From Astrothelium macrocarpum (Eukaryota > Ascomycota > Dothideomycetes > Trypetheliales > Trypetheliaceae), in the NCBI GenBank assembly GCA_021030915.1, contig JAGEMR010000126.1, forward strand, positions 1-64,000: a stretch of 64,000 nucleotides of DNA. The letters are read 5' to 3'. The translations under genes and the position numbers were made by a program. Below the pieces are notes generated by a model, which made no database searches, was not told where the DNA came from, and saw only the letters and a list, made by a program, of their open reading frames with translations. Positions 46,021 through 58,079 of this stretch are shown here, piece by piece. Positions within the stretch are counted from its first letter, which is position 1; every line of letters begins with the position of its first letter.

Positions 46021-49000
46021 ATGTTCAGCATCACGTCTAGAGCTGCCGAATCTCCTGCAGAGGCTACATACTGGGACAAAGCCTTTCAACGTCTCCCTGC
46101 CAAGACTAGCGAGAAGCTACAAAAAATCCTCGACCTAGCCGATGCTAAAGACCAGATAAATCTTGACGACTCTTCCGCTTCTGACGACCAAACGATCTCC
46201 GAAGATGACATAGACCTCAAAGCCAACGCAGACGCAGAGTCCTTGCCTTACCAGCTCTTACGATTATGCCAAAGGTCCAAGAGAAAATACGAAAAGAAGA
46301 AATGGAGGATACACGTCGGTAAAAGGGAGATATTATTACATAAGCTGTGGGATGATGCTATTGATATCTTGAAAAGAGTCGAGAAATTTGGAGAAGCTGT
46401 CGCTAGCTCCGACCAAAAGGCAAACCTTGGCTGGTTGATTGCGAAAGTGTTTGTTCAGGTATATTTCACGTGAGATAGCCTCAGGGTTATCCAAAACCTC
46501 GTATCGAATCTGACCACAGGTTCTTAGATCCCCATCAGAAAAGCCGAAGTTGCAGCCTTGGTGGCGGAGGGTCTCGGGAAGGCCATTATTGTTATGAGCC
46601 GAGGTCGAGTGTATGAGCGTCAGCTCCGTAACCCTCAAGCCACCATCGACAAAGAAAATATCAAGAACTTTGAAAGATTTTTAATCAGAATGTACGAACA
46701 AACCCTTCTTTTCTATGCCTCAGCTTGCCGCCAGTATACTGGAGGGTGGCGGGGACGTTCGTATCGTACCTGGTTTTCTGTATGGGGATCTGATGCAATC
46801 ACCAACTTCGAAAGAGACACGAATCAGGTCCAGAGGGATATGCAAGATGAGGCTGCTACGAAGTTTCAGATAGGCATGCAAGGCGACGTAGACGCGATAT
46901 ACCGGTTATTAGACGAACTTAAGATGCTCACTGAAGACGAACTCAAGATGCTGACCGAAAACCGAACTGAGAAGCGCCTTGCTGTTTTTGAATGGCTATC
47001 AAGTCTCCCGTGGGGCGAATATCACTTGATCGCAAGAGATGGACGTACCGATGAGACAGGGGGCTGGATCTTTGGCAGACAAGAGTACAGGAAATTTTTG
47101 ACCTCAAAAAATCCATGCATCTTGTGGATCCACGGTATTCGTGAGTCTTGCTGATGCGGAGCCTGCCAGTCAGCGGCTAACATCCTGATAGCTGGAGCTG
47201 GGAAAACCAAGCTGATCAGCACACTTGTCGACAGCTTTAAGCCTCAAATGGTAGATATCGCCTCTACTTTTGGCCAGACGGGGAATGAGAAGAAGTACAA
47301 AACAAATATAATAGCAGAGAGTGATGAAAGCAGTCCCATTGTCCAATATACTGGCCATGTGGCCTTCTTTTACTGCCGGAAAGACTCGGATGATAGACGG
47401 TATTCTGTTTCAATTCTTCGCAGCCTAATTAAGCAGTTGGCGAGCTCTTCTGATGTCCTAACACCCGAGATCGTCGACGTACATAGGCGTAAAGGCCCTG
47501 GTTCAGGCATAGAAAGCCTATCTATCGAGGACTGCAAAGGGATGTTGAAAAGCATCATAGATACATGTGGTGAGGTGCTCTTGATCCTTGATGCTCTAGA
47601 TGAGTGCTCGAAAGAATCGATAAAGGGCTTGCTAGACGCCTTCGATTTTCTGATCCAGTCCGACCTTCAAGTCAAGATTATCATCTCCAGTCGAGAGGAC
47701 CCCAGCCTCTCCCGCCTAGAACAAAGTGCCAACGTGCGCATCTCTGCAACTGATAATGAAGACGACATTATAAAGTTTGTCCGCCAACGCATCCACGAGT
47801 TTAAAGTTGAGACGCAAGATGATACGAGGGAATACCCTCGAATTCCACCTGACTTGGGGAAGGAAATCATCCAAACATTCAAGGGAAAGAGTAGGGGAAT
47901 GTGAGTCTCCGCCTCATCTCGTGAAAAATGGACCCAAAAAGCCCAATGCTGACTGTTGGCCTGCGTAGGTTTCAATGGGCAGCTATGCTGATTGCACATC
48001 TCTTATCTCTAAGCAGTGCCGACGAAATCAAGAAAGCGCTCCCAACCTTGCCTACCGATCTTGCAGATGCCTATTCTGAAAGATTCAAACTCATCGATCG
48101 CGAGGCAGCTAGCTGGCGGAATATCGCAATTCGCGCTTTTGTCTGGCTGCAGGCTACCGGAGGATCGTGCAAGATATCGGTTGTAGTTGCTGCAGCAAGT
48201 CAAGATCCCGAGACGCACGACGACATCAGTAGAGTAATGCAAGAAGCTGCTGACGTACTCAGAGTCTGTCGAAACTTACTGGTTGTTGAAAATGACACTA
48301 TTCGGTTCTCCCACCTATCTGTTCAGGAATATTTTGAAAACCACCGACTGGAGGCGAGAAACTGTCATACGTTTGCGGCACGGATTTGCTTGAAGACTTT
48401 ACTGCACTACGATCCTCAGGGGCGTAACCCTTCACCAAAGCTTTACGACCTCTGGGATTATGCCTATAGGAACTGGTGGCAGCATGTCGCATCAGCGCCC
48501 AAAGATTCCGAATTAGACGACCTCATAGATAAGCTTTTGGGGCCTTGTCCTCCTTCACCTGGTTATACTCGTTGGCTATCTCGGTTAGCAACTGATATGG
48601 TTCGTTCATATGTTACAGGACAACATTTGGGATTGGGACTGAGAGACCTCTGGCTGTCATCCGTTGTTTTCTGGCCAACTTGCTGGTTAAATTTCTCTAC
48701 TTCATCATCATATATAAGTCAAGAGAAAAGCAATGTAGTTGGAGTGTTTTTACTCCTGGATGCTCTCGTTGCTGGAATTATTTTCAAAGCCCAATTAACA
48801 TCACGGATGCGTCTTGATGGCTTGCAAAACATCGGAAACCAGAAAAGTGTTGCCTTTACACAAGTTATAGGAAATCGGAAGGATGTCTTTGACTTGCGAA
48901 AAGGTTGGATGGTTGCTGTTGAATTGCGGCTCAGAAGGATGAATATAGATCCAGCAGTGCGAGAATGGCATCGCAACCGGCAAAACCAACATAGCACCGG

Positions 49001-50765
49001 AGAAGGACAGTGCAGCGATAAACTGATGCAGCAGGATAATGGACCGAGGCAAGCGCTCAGACAGATATATGGGAGCATCACCGAGGCAAATGGGCTGTAT
49101 TCACTTCTCACAGTGTTTTCAGCTGCTTTAATCCGGATGTTTGTATGGTTGCTATCGTTCAAGAAGCAGCGTGCCGTGTCGCTAGCCTGGGTGGGCATCC
49201 CTGACAACACAGATAAGGAAGTCGGTGAGTTTTTAGATCTGCAGGAAGAATCCAGTGAGTTTTTAGATCTAAAGAGCTTCCTGGATAAAGTCACCCAGGC
49301 CATATGCGACGACAACATTCCTACAAACAAAAAACTGGACTGGGACATAGGCACCCTGAAAACGCTCGACAGCGCTGATCCTGGCCGTGGTGAGAAATGG
49401 AAATTCGACGGATTGTTGTCAGTCTTTCAGGGCTATGATACAGCGCCACTGCAGTATGTAGAAGACCTTGCGAGAGCTACGTTAGTTCTCCTGTGCATGA
49501 AGAGCTGCATACTTACGGAACTAGAGAAACGTCTAGTGGATCATCTATTTAGCGCGTTCGATTTGAGCAATCACCGAGACTTCCAGTACCTACGGGTCCA
49601 AAAATTGGATCTGGGGCCTCTTTTAGTAACGGTTGATCAGTTGTATGAGCCTCGGGTCGTCGAATTTCTGGCTAATCACGGCGCTGATGTAAACTTTATA
49701 ACAGAGGATCTGGCCGTAGGATCTTTCGGAACGCCATTGATTACAGCGATCGTAAAGGGACAGGATCAGAGCGCTGAGATCGTCAAGTTTCTCCTCAACT
49801 CTCCCCACTTTGCGCATGTCAATGGCCTAGCGCGAGTGGGCAAGTTTGGTACTGCATTAATTGCAGCATGTGGTTTGGGCAAACGAAAGGTTTTCGAACT
49901 TCTCCTCGAACACCCCGATATCAACATCAATGCGAAGGTCTCCATGGGTGATTATGGGACGGCCATAATCGCGGCATGCGCGATCAATGACATCACTACT
50001 GTAAAGACGCTGCTAGACAAAAAGGCTAACATTAAGCTCCATGCGCCGCAATGCAAATATGCCACACCTTTGACCGCTACACTGGACTGTGGCAGCGCTA
50101 GAATGGCTTCTCTCCTTATCGACGAAGGTGCGCTAATCGATAAACACCTCAACAATGCCATTCCACGTAACATTTGGGAGGCTAAGCAACGATGGGAGTG
50201 CTTCACGCATATCGTCTTTACGCCTGTAGTTACAAAGTACGAAGACATTAATGAACGAGCAATCATGGAAGAACAGTGTGATCGAGCCACCAGGCAGCTC
50301 AACGTTGCCTTAATATACGATCAACTCGGCGTTGACATGGAATGGGCCGCTCAGTACAAGAAAGAAGCAATTCTCTGTCTCAGCCGATTCAGCTACGATA
50401 GTCGCACTGATTTCCGTGCTGCCAATATTTTTGCGCCAGGCTTGGGATTAGAAGAGCCAAGTCTACTGGCGCTGATGAAATGGCGAGATATATTAGCTAC
50501 AAGTGGCAGAGCGATGCAGACTGCCTTGACAGACGTCGCAGAAGGGCACACCAAAGTGATTGAAGAATCATGGAAGAAAATTTCAGACTCACTCATTAGC
50601 CTTATAAAAGCTTTTGAAACGGGTGAAGTCGATTGGGCAGGCATTAATAATTGCGACGAGGACGCAGAGGCTGACGATGGATCATGGCTCCTTGAAGATC
50701 TTGACGATGAAGAAGATGATGACGGTGACCAGGACTTCGACGATATGTCGTCTTCGTCTGGTTGA
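46021..50765 (+). CDS. STAND/NLR protein with NACHT NTPase and ankyrin repeats
   Basis: Four exons (46021-46458, 46528-47140, 47192-47900, 47969-50765) give 1,518 residues. Residues 1-345 form a helical effector-side region similar in type to DUF7708-like domains of fungal STAND proteins (LLFYASACRQYT). The NACHT domain has Walker A GIPGAGKT (349-356, completed by splicing), Walker B LLILDALDEC (480-489) and a sensor-1-like KIIISSRED (about 512-519). A winged-helix region ends FSHLSVQEYF. Hydrophobic stretches near 841 and 966 could be buried or membrane segments. Degenerate ankyrin repeats lie at about 1140-1290 (VVEFLANHGADVNF, FGTALIAACGLGKRKVFELL). The tail is highly acidic (DDEEDDDGDQDFDD). 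Fungal proteins of this type act in non-self recognition and regulated cell death; this one's trigger is unknown. Confidence 0.88.
46912..46959 (+). repeat. Tandem 24-base duplication in the STAND gene
   Basis: Two adjacent copies encode DELKMLTE twice, with three synonymous differences (CTT/CTC, CTC/CTG, ACT/ACC). It lies in the helical linker before the NACHT domain. Confidence 0.9.
49225..49270 (+). repeat. Direct repeat GTGAGTTTTTAGATCT, two copies
   Basis: The identical 16-base units (49225-49240 and 49255-49270) encode EFLDL twice, separated by 14 bases. They look like a recent small duplication in the STAND coding sequence. Confidence 0.85.
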
Positions 50766-51573
50766 CAGCTGAAAGAATGAGCCCAATGGTCACGATGCAA
50801 GCTTGCCGGCGGCCGACAAAAAGACAGCGAGGCAAAGAGTTCGTCATCTTGGAATGAGGCATCGCTCTACAAATGATCTGCGAAGAGCTCATGCCGTACA
50901 TACAATCCCAGCAGTGCGAATCGAAGACAGCCCTTTTTTCTAAGATAATGAGATGAGTAGTCTTTCCAACGCGATCAAGGAATTCAGCATCCCTTTGATT
51001 GCCAAAGCACTTTTATTTGACACGATCATGAACAGTCGTCGACGTTCACGGCTCGAGACGCAGGAAGTATACGATAGTAATAGTCAAGCTAAAAGAGAGG
51101 AACTCCTGCAAGATCTGATCATGATGGACAACATGAGTTCAGCCACAACGCACATTGCTATAAAGATTACGTGAGCTTGAAACACTTTCAAACACTTTGT
51201 GGCGATCTCCGCAATGCTTTGATTTCACCGCGGAAATCGCCCGTTTTATAGGCCATTGTCAGCTTGCTTTACGTTTTTACACTTCAAGAAACAAGTTCCT
51301 TTGGTTGTCTTCTCATATGACAGACGAGATTGATAACGAAGCAGTAAGTGTCATATGCACATTTCGAGTCGTGTCAACTAGCCGTAGCTTGCAATTGCGA
51401 AGAGAGGATTCATTAGATTCTGTCCCGATCCGTGTGGAGCAAGAAATATATGAGCTTTCCTCAGGTGGCTCCGTTCCTTTCGTCCTTCGACCTCAACAAA
51501 CTGACCAAAATTATCCCCGCTTGCCTAGACAGAAGACTATGCCATTAAATCCGTTCGCAGCAGTATACCACAC
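50766..51573. other. Region between convergent genes, with one small ATG frame
   Basis: A 73-codon frame at 50953-51174 (plus) begins with a good ATG, but has no recognisable feature; it may be noise. The frame at 51197-51760 is antisense to the permease and rejected. Confidence 0.35.
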
Positions 51574-53508
51574 TCACTTATTGTGCAAGGTCTCGGTAAT
51601 TTCAGTTGCATTTGCAGCATTTTCGGCGACCCTCCTTCTCTCTTGTGCGGCCAGGTCCAATATCCTGCCCGTCTCGGGGCCAGTGTATCGTCTCCTGCCA
51701 GTCGTTAACCAGGTCACCAAGGCAATCACGATGCACACCCCGACTGCAGCGGACGTGTAACTCATGTCTTCCGAATTAACGGGGTAGGTAGACGGAAAGT
51801 TGAAAGTGATGCAGGCTGCGACAGCTCAGTGGCAGCCCAGACACGTTTAGCAAGCTACTCACTGAAGGTCAAATAGAGCAGACCAAGGATGTTGATGGCC
51901 ATTCCAAACCGCCCGAGAAAAAACGAGCCGCCGATAAGTTCCTTTTGACGAAGTGTCTGGTCCTTGGATAGCCGCCTCCAAATCCTCACCACCAGTGGCA
52001 TCATGTACGACAAGTCTGCAGAACTGAAGCATTAGTCTGGAAACCTGCGAAACCGACTAAGAGACACCTACAAAACCCCTCAGTCGAGATGGCTAACACA
52101 GTATTAAAGCCCGTGATCGAGCCGAAGTAGATTGACATCAAGATCATGTTGATCCCTAACACCAGCAATATGGCTGGTATCGGGACATGCCTAGTCCCAT
52201 CAACCTTCTTAAAAAATGACGAGAACGGTAGGCCATTGTCCCGCGCAAACGAAAACACCACACGACTGCTCTGAGCAAAAAGAAAGACCAAGCTGACCAG
52301 TGCAATGACTGTAATGAAGATGTTTAGCGCCATCGCAGCAGCAAACGAGCCTGTCGCATCGTTGAGGATCTGGAAGAGCGGCACACCAGTTGGAGTCATT
52401 GCTGCGGCATTAATATCGCTTATACAAAAGCACAGCGCTACTAAGAATATGAAGCCCGTTACGGCTCCAATCCAAACGGACCAGATGATGGCTTTGGGAG
52501 CGTCCCTCCTCGCGTCGGCGAGTTCTTCGATCATGTGGGTCGTAGCATCATCTGCTCTCAGTCATTACAGGTTCCAACATTATTTATGGTCTCCTTACAG
52601 CCAGTCATGCCAAAGGCGCTTTGCAACAGGCCAACTAACGCGGCATACGAGTCCGGGAAGCCGGAAAAGTTTTGAAAATCCGAGAAGACAAAGCTCGCCT
52701 TCTGCTTGTGGTCGTCCATGGCGAGTACAATGGCGATTACCACAACAAAAGATGCGATGTTAAAGATGATCATTATGAGACCCATCTTGTTCAGCAGATG
52801 ACGCCCAAAGACGTTTACCAGCGCGGCGATCATGAGCAATAGGTAGGCTACAAGGCATGTGTGCCAGCGTTCAATTGAGTACGATGGATGAGCCAGCTGT
52901 GCAAGACCGAGCACAAAGTCTGCGCCGATGAAACCATTTGCAGCTCCAGCGGACAGAAAACCAATGACAAGAAACCACCCACAGACGTAGCTTAGGCCGC
53001 GAGCCATCTTTGGTGGCGCCATCATGGCCACCCACGAATACTGTCCACCAGCGATGGGGTATCTAATGAGTCAGGATCAGGATTGGTCATACAGGGAGGG
53101 TCGACGACGTACGCGCTACAGATTTCCGCGAAGGAATACGCAACCATCAAGGAGCCGGCGCAGACTCCAAGCCACCCCCATACAATGACTGGAGGGCCGC
53201 CTGCACTGATGCCTACCACTAATGACCCGCCCAGAGCAGTCCAGCTGCATTGGATCAGCATCTTGTCAAAGTAAAGGCAAGCCATCTGTCTTTCTCTGGC
53301 TTGAAGCATACCAAGTCAAGACGCTAAAGGCAAAACCGATCATGCCAAAGAGTGTAAATGATCGCTTGAGTTCTAGAATCTCATGAGTAAAGGCTCCCGT
53401 CTATCAAGACTCGGGATGCTAACCTTGTCTATAGCCAAAGCTCTCCAGCTGCAACTCGTCTGGCACACTCACGGACTCAAACATGATCTCTCCTGTAGAC
53501 TTCACCAT
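51574..53508 (-). CDS. Amino-acid/GABA/choline-type permease (APC superfamily)
   Basis: This is a 12-helix proton-coupled importer of the fungal APC group that includes Uga4 and Hnm1. The start at 53508 gives MVKSTGEIMFES, and the first intron (GTTAGC...TTCTAG) joins Q-ELKRSFTLFGMIGFAFSVLTW, the family's first-helix block. Then follow CSWTALGGSLVVGISAGGPPVIVWGW, FAEICSA, PIAGGQYSWVAMMAPP (across an intron), ATTHMIEELADARRDAPKAI and the cytoplasmic SSRVVFSFARDNGLPFSSFF. After STEGF an intron leads into DLSYMMPLVVRIW and the last helices. It ends with a polar tail (AENAANATEITETLHNK). About six introns interrupt it. Conserved elements are present and no stop was met. Which amine is carried is not predictable. 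Confidence 0.88.
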
Positions 53509-54519
53509 CTTGCCTGCTTTTCGAGGTCAAAAATCTTGGGCTTCTGCGTAAGACGTGAGAGATGCACATCTCAAGAGATAGAAATTGGCAACATCGAGTG
53601 CTGATAGCGACAGATATATCCTGCCCCTGACTGCGCGATCTTGTTCAGCTCCCATCTGTCAGGAATTGGGACGCCGACATTGCTTCCATGAGAAACTCTC
53701 CAGCTGTAACGGTCAGCGGAAGAAATATCCTGCCGTCGAACCGGCAATTCTGTTCGCTGACTATTGGCATGATTTTTGGTTTTCCAATGGAGGGCGAGCA
53801 GGCTTAACAGATTTCCGTCAGCACTAGCTATCTAGGTATCAATATACCTTCCTAATGCATATAGGAGTATGACTCTAGTAAAAGATGACAATTTTCCACA
53901 AGTTGTCTCAGTGGACTCAGACATTAGGACGCTGTAGACCCTGGTTGCTGAGGTGAGCCATGGCCCTGAATCGCGCTAATCTTATCTCTTCTACTATCCT
54001 TGAGTCTAAGTCAGTGTATAGGCTCTGTAGTGCCACTTTTTTGCTATTGAGAGCGAAGAATGTACAACCATTGGCTGAGACTGGGGAGAACACAGCGGAT
54101 TCCGTAGTAAGGTGCGGCACTTTTTACGAGCTAAAACCCAAGCGGAAAGCTTGCATGGCTGATAAATCAGTAAAGTTACTAAATAGTACTAATAAGCGAG
54201 TGAACTGTGAGTTTAAATTAGCCAAAAGCAGTCAGAACACTTTTATACATTTATTGTTTTCAAAGTTATTTGATAGAACAGTTCGGATATGAAGCCTGGA
54301 AGTCATTAAGTGAGACCGTGCACGAGGTGGCGCGATCCTCTAAGCCGAAACGAGAAAGCCGGGTGGAAAGTTTGCTGAAGCAGCTGGAACGATAGCTTTT
54401 CTACCACGCCAGCCACAACATTGCGGGGCGCCCCAAACCAAATCCACGCCTTGGTGCTGGAGCTTTGTTTCTTCCTTCCAAGACTTTCGTCTGTCAAGCA
54501 CGAATGACGCTGCAGGAGC
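53509..54519. other. Divergent intergenic region
   Basis: The interval should hold promoters of the permease and of the nucleolar protein gene. A 110-codon plus-strand frame at 53960-54292 has no recognisable feature. Confidence 0.5.
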
Positions 54520-56385
54520 ATGCAACATCTCCATCAGCTACCCCGCCACCTAGCTCAACACCTCCGAGAGGCCTCCGATCAGGACGGAATCACCGGAAGA
54601 CGAATTCGCTTGCACATTACTCCCTTGGACTCTTCGCTCCTCCAAACTTACATTTCTCCATCACTACTATCGCAGACAAGTAATATATCGTATCACACCA
54701 TTGACGCTTTTCCAGAGCGGCACTACGGTTATATTGAACTCCCCGCCATGGAAGCTGAAAAGATCAGGAAGAAGCTCAATGGCACTACTCTGAAAGGAAA
54801 CAAAGTTAGGGTCGAAGAGGCAAAGCCAGAATCAAGGAAGAGGAAGATTGATCGTGAAGCCGAGGAAGATATCGAGCAATCAGGAAAGATTCAGAAGAGG
54901 CCATCAAAGAAAAAGAAGCGGGAAGAAGGTGTGTTATCTGGTGTGGATTTACCAGATGGCCGAAAGGTCAAACGTGGCTGGACTGAATCAAGGGTCGAAA
55001 GCGGAGATAAGGAGAAGAAGGAGAAGAAGGAGAAGAAGGCGAAGAAAAAGGAAGTCCAGAAAGACGGAAAAACGGAGAAGAAGCGAGAAAAATCAAAGTA
55101 TACCAACGAGCCAGAGCTTCTTTTTAAAGCCACACTTCCCCCAACGAAAGAGTATGAGGTTACTTCAAAAGACCGTAAGAAGAAAAACAGGAACAAGAAT
55201 CAGACTGTTGTACATGAGTTTTCCAAGACTAAGAAGCATAAGCACTCCATTGCGAACGAGACAACGAGTAGAAAGGACAAGGAATCACATCACAAAAAGG
55301 GCACAGGAGGATCAGACATAGACGGACAGCTGGCGGAGGCTAAGCCAAAGGGCCGTAGGCAAAAGGTGGCAACCTCGAAACGTCCTGTTGCGCCAGGACT
55401 AAATATCGAAACTGGTTCACTAGACCCCGAAGATAAACAGCTTGAGCAAGTCCAGCCGAAATCGGGCAGCTCCGTCGCGTCCGAGTTCCTTCAAAGTCCT
55501 GGCACTCAATTACGCGGAGAACTTGATCAGGCATTGGCAGGCGCGCAATCTGGACAAGCTGATGACAGCGCGGATCAAGAAGAGGACTCTGGAAATTTGG
55601 CAAGTGATTCGAAAATCTTCGACGCGAGTGAGGACGAATCAGAATTCAATGAAGATATGCACGACAACGAGACATCAGAACTACGGGAAAAGAGTTTGTC
55701 CCAGGATGATATCGGCCACGTGAACCCTCATACTGCAGCCAACGGTGAAGCAGAGTCTGGTATCGAGGCCAATTCATCACAAGTCTCTTTTCCCAGTCAA
55801 TCGCTTCCAGAACCAGAACCCATCAAAATGGTCCATCCTCTTGAAGCCCTCTACAAGCGCCCCAAATCCAATCCAGAAAGCCCTAAGAAACCAACGCCAA
55901 TCCAAACGAATTTCAAATTCTTTGATCCCGAGGAAGAGGAAGAGAATGATACAGTCGGGGCCCTTCCAACAATGCCACAGACGCCATTCACCCGACAAGA
56001 TCTCGAATTCAGGGGTGTTCGTAGTGCTGCACCGACACCAGACACTGCAGCGATAGGAAAGCGGTTCAGTTTTCCCTGGGCCAACGGTCCAGAAGATGAA
56101 GATGAGGATGAAAACGACGAAGTAGAGGCGTCAAAAAAAGATGATGAAGGAGACGCGGAAAGTCAGGACACCCCCGAAGCACGTGAGAAAGCAGTGAAAA
56201 TTGAAAGCGCCAGTGGCCAAGCCACGGTCAATGGCGCAGAAGAACCAAAGGAGCAGAGTGAGTTCGAGAAGTGGTTCTGGGAACACCGTGGAGAAACTAA
56301 TCGCGCCTGGAAGAAGAGGAGACGAGAGGCTATGAAGGAAAAGAGGCATAGGGAGAATAGACGCCTTAACAGAAGGATTGTATGA
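54520..56385 (+). CDS. RRM-containing lysine-rich protein, probably nucleolar (NOL8-like)
   Basis: The 621-codon frame begins with an RNA-recognition-motif-like domain (residues 28-100: RIRLHITPLDSSLLQTYISP, HYGYIELPAMEAEKIRKKLNG, GNKVRVEEAKPE). The ATG at 54520 is used, though some upstream sequence could be transcribed. A long Lys/Glu-rich disordered middle (KKEKKEKKAKKKE) and acidic tracts follow. The C-terminal part has ordered-looking islands: HPLEALYKRPK, FKFFDPEEE, TPFTRQDLEFRGVRSAAPTPDTA, GKRFSFPW, then EFEKWFWEHRGETNRAWKKRRREAMKEKRHRENRR. This order fits fungal proteins resembling NOL8/ribosome-biogenesis factors. The assignment to that family is moderate. Localisation is inferred from composition. 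Confidence 0.7.
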   Translation: MQHLHQLPRHLAQHLREASDQDGITGRRIRLHITPLDSSLLQTYISPSLLSQTSNISYHTIDAFPERHYGYIELPAMEAEKIRKKLNGTTLKGNKVRVEEAKPESRKRKIDREAEEDIEQSGKIQKRPSKKKKREEGVLSGVDLPDGRKVKRGWTESRVESGDKEKKEKKEKKAKKKEVQKDGKTEKKREKSKYTNEPELLFKATLPPTKEYEVTSKDRKKKNRNKNQTVVHEFSKTKKHKHSIANETTSRKDKESHHKKGTGGSDIDGQLAEAKPKGRRQKVATSKRPVAPGLNIETGSLDPEDKQLEQVQPKSGSSVASEFLQSPGTQLRGELDQALAGAQSGQADDSADQEEDSGNLASDSKIFDASEDESEFNEDMHDNETSELREKSLSQDDIGHVNPHTAANGEAESGIEANSSQVSFPSQSLPEPEPIKMVHPLEALYKRPKSNPESPKKPTPIQTNFKFFDPEEEEENDTVGALPTMPQTPFTRQDLEFRGVRSAAPTPDTAAIGKRFSFPWANGPEDEDEDENDEVEASKKDDEGDAESQDTPEAREKAVKIESASGQATVNGAEEPKEQSEFEKWFWEHRGETNRAWKKRRREAMKEKRHRENRRLNRRIV

Positions 56386-56848
56386 AGCTAATACATAATC
56401 GTTTTAGGTGATTATGACCATGCATATGATACGACATGTCAGTATATTGCTAGCAACTCATTTGTAATGTATAGTGCTATTTCGCTAATGTCACAAATTT
56501 TTGACAAAAGTTATTTAGACTTGCTCGCATCATATTATGCTCATTCCTTTTCTATACGGTGACATCCCCATTGCGCTGGAGATGCACGTCAATATCATTT
56601 GTAGTCATCATTGTTGGAGCATGGCAAACCTGAACAATCTAATACACCAGCACTATTTCAACAGTCCTCATGTACACATTCGAAAGATCCATGATTCAAA
56701 ATTCTACCAAAGAACAATCGGAGATGAGCCAAGTCATCTACCAATACCACTCACTCCTCCTCGTCTTCTTTTCTCTCCCTTTTTTCTCTTTCTCCCCTTC
56801 TTGTTCCCGTCTTAGTGTGCTCCTTCTATCTCCTCATCCGTAACTCCC
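56386..56848. other. Intergenic region between convergent genes
   Basis: The region holds the 3' ends of the flanking genes; pyrimidine-rich sequence occurs near 56755-56800. No gene is supported. Confidence 0.5.
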
Positions 56849-58079
56849 TCATGCCATTCCTTCTATCCTTCCACCCGCCCTTTTCTCGTTCCCTTTCTTC
56901 CAGTCTACACTCTTCCTACGCCGCACCAACAGGATCTCCACCGGCTGTGCCTTCTGCGCCACCACCGCCGTTCCAACCACCGCGTCCCAGCCCTCATAGT
57001 TCGAGCTATCAATGCTATCACGCTCATCGCCTTCAGCACTTGGCTTGGACTCAGCAGTATGACTGACGTGGAACGCCTCCCTTGCGGACGAGGCTACCTC
57101 TGTTATATTAACACTTGACACAGGTGTGGATCTCACATCAACAGCGTCGCGCAAGCTACGAACAACACAATCGTCCGAGGAGGCTCTTGAGGTGCCAGGA
57201 CGGACTGGAAAAACGAGTTCGTCTATGGAAGCCCCCAGCGTCGTTGAGATGGTGGGCATGGGTGGTAAGACAGGACAGGAAGATCCCGCAAATGACATGT
57301 TCAGCGCCGTCCGGGGGTTGCTCGGGGATGCGGCTTTAGCCAACGAAATACTCCGGGCCCTTTTGATACTCAAGCTGCGAGGCGCGCTCCGAGTTGTGGT
57401 GGCGTCTGAGCTAGGACCCACGCCATCATCCCCAGAGACTTGAGGTGTATGAGGGTGGGTTTGTGGGGCATCCTTGTTTGATGAGGCGCCCCGCGTCTCC
57501 GTGGTAGAAGCTGTGGGATGTGGAGGTTTGGGACGGGGTCTGGAAATTGTGGGGGGAGCGGTGCGGAGGGAAGACAGTCGTGCTGGGAAACTGGTGTTGG
57601 CGGTCCCATTGGAGCGTGAGGGGCTGGCGACATGATGGATGCGGACGACTCCCTCGGAGCGGGCCCTAGCTGGACGTGTTGATGCTGGAGCAATAATGGC
57701 GGGGTTGGGGGGAAGTGGGCGTGGAGGAAGAGGAGGAGGAGGGGGGGAAAGTGGGCGTGGAGGAAGGGGAGGAAGAGGGGAGGAAGGTGATTTGGGGGTG
57801 CCCTGCCATGACTTTGTCAGGGTGCTTGATTGAAGAGGAAAGCAGTATGCGTTTTGGAGATACCTCGTCTAAGACGACTTCCTCGCCGCTATCATGACTA
57901 CCATTTTCCTGTAGGTTTTCCTGGCTCCATGTAGAAAGGCGCCCTAAGGGCCCGGGGGATCTCACCGGCGGTTCGATTTCAGGAGACAAGGCTCTGCTGG
58001 AAGATATGGCGAGAGGATTGGATGAGGGCGATGTGCTTCCTCCTTTCTCTCCATAGCCTATATGATCCTGTGGATGCAT
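56849..58079 (-). CDS. Proline/serine-rich disordered protein of unknown function
   Basis: Exon 1 runs from 58079 and ends after GEEVVLDE at a GTATCT donor. A 60-base intron ending CATGGCAG leads to GTPKSPSSPLPLPPRP, which stays open to 56849. The protein is dominated by Pro, Ser and Arg. It has polyproline tracts, SLSIKRARSISLAKA, RTALNMSFAGSSCPVLPPMPTI and a basic end. No folded domain or membrane segment is seen. Another frame (57370-57693) overlaps it and has no better support. A duplicated block near 57710-57780 codes for LPPRPL repeats. The model rests on one clear intron. The start may not be the true one. Confidence 0.5.

Noticed and set aside
51197..51760. 187-codon plus-strand frame
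   Set aside because: Its 3' part is antisense to the permease last exon, whose sequence is family-like; the rest has no domain.
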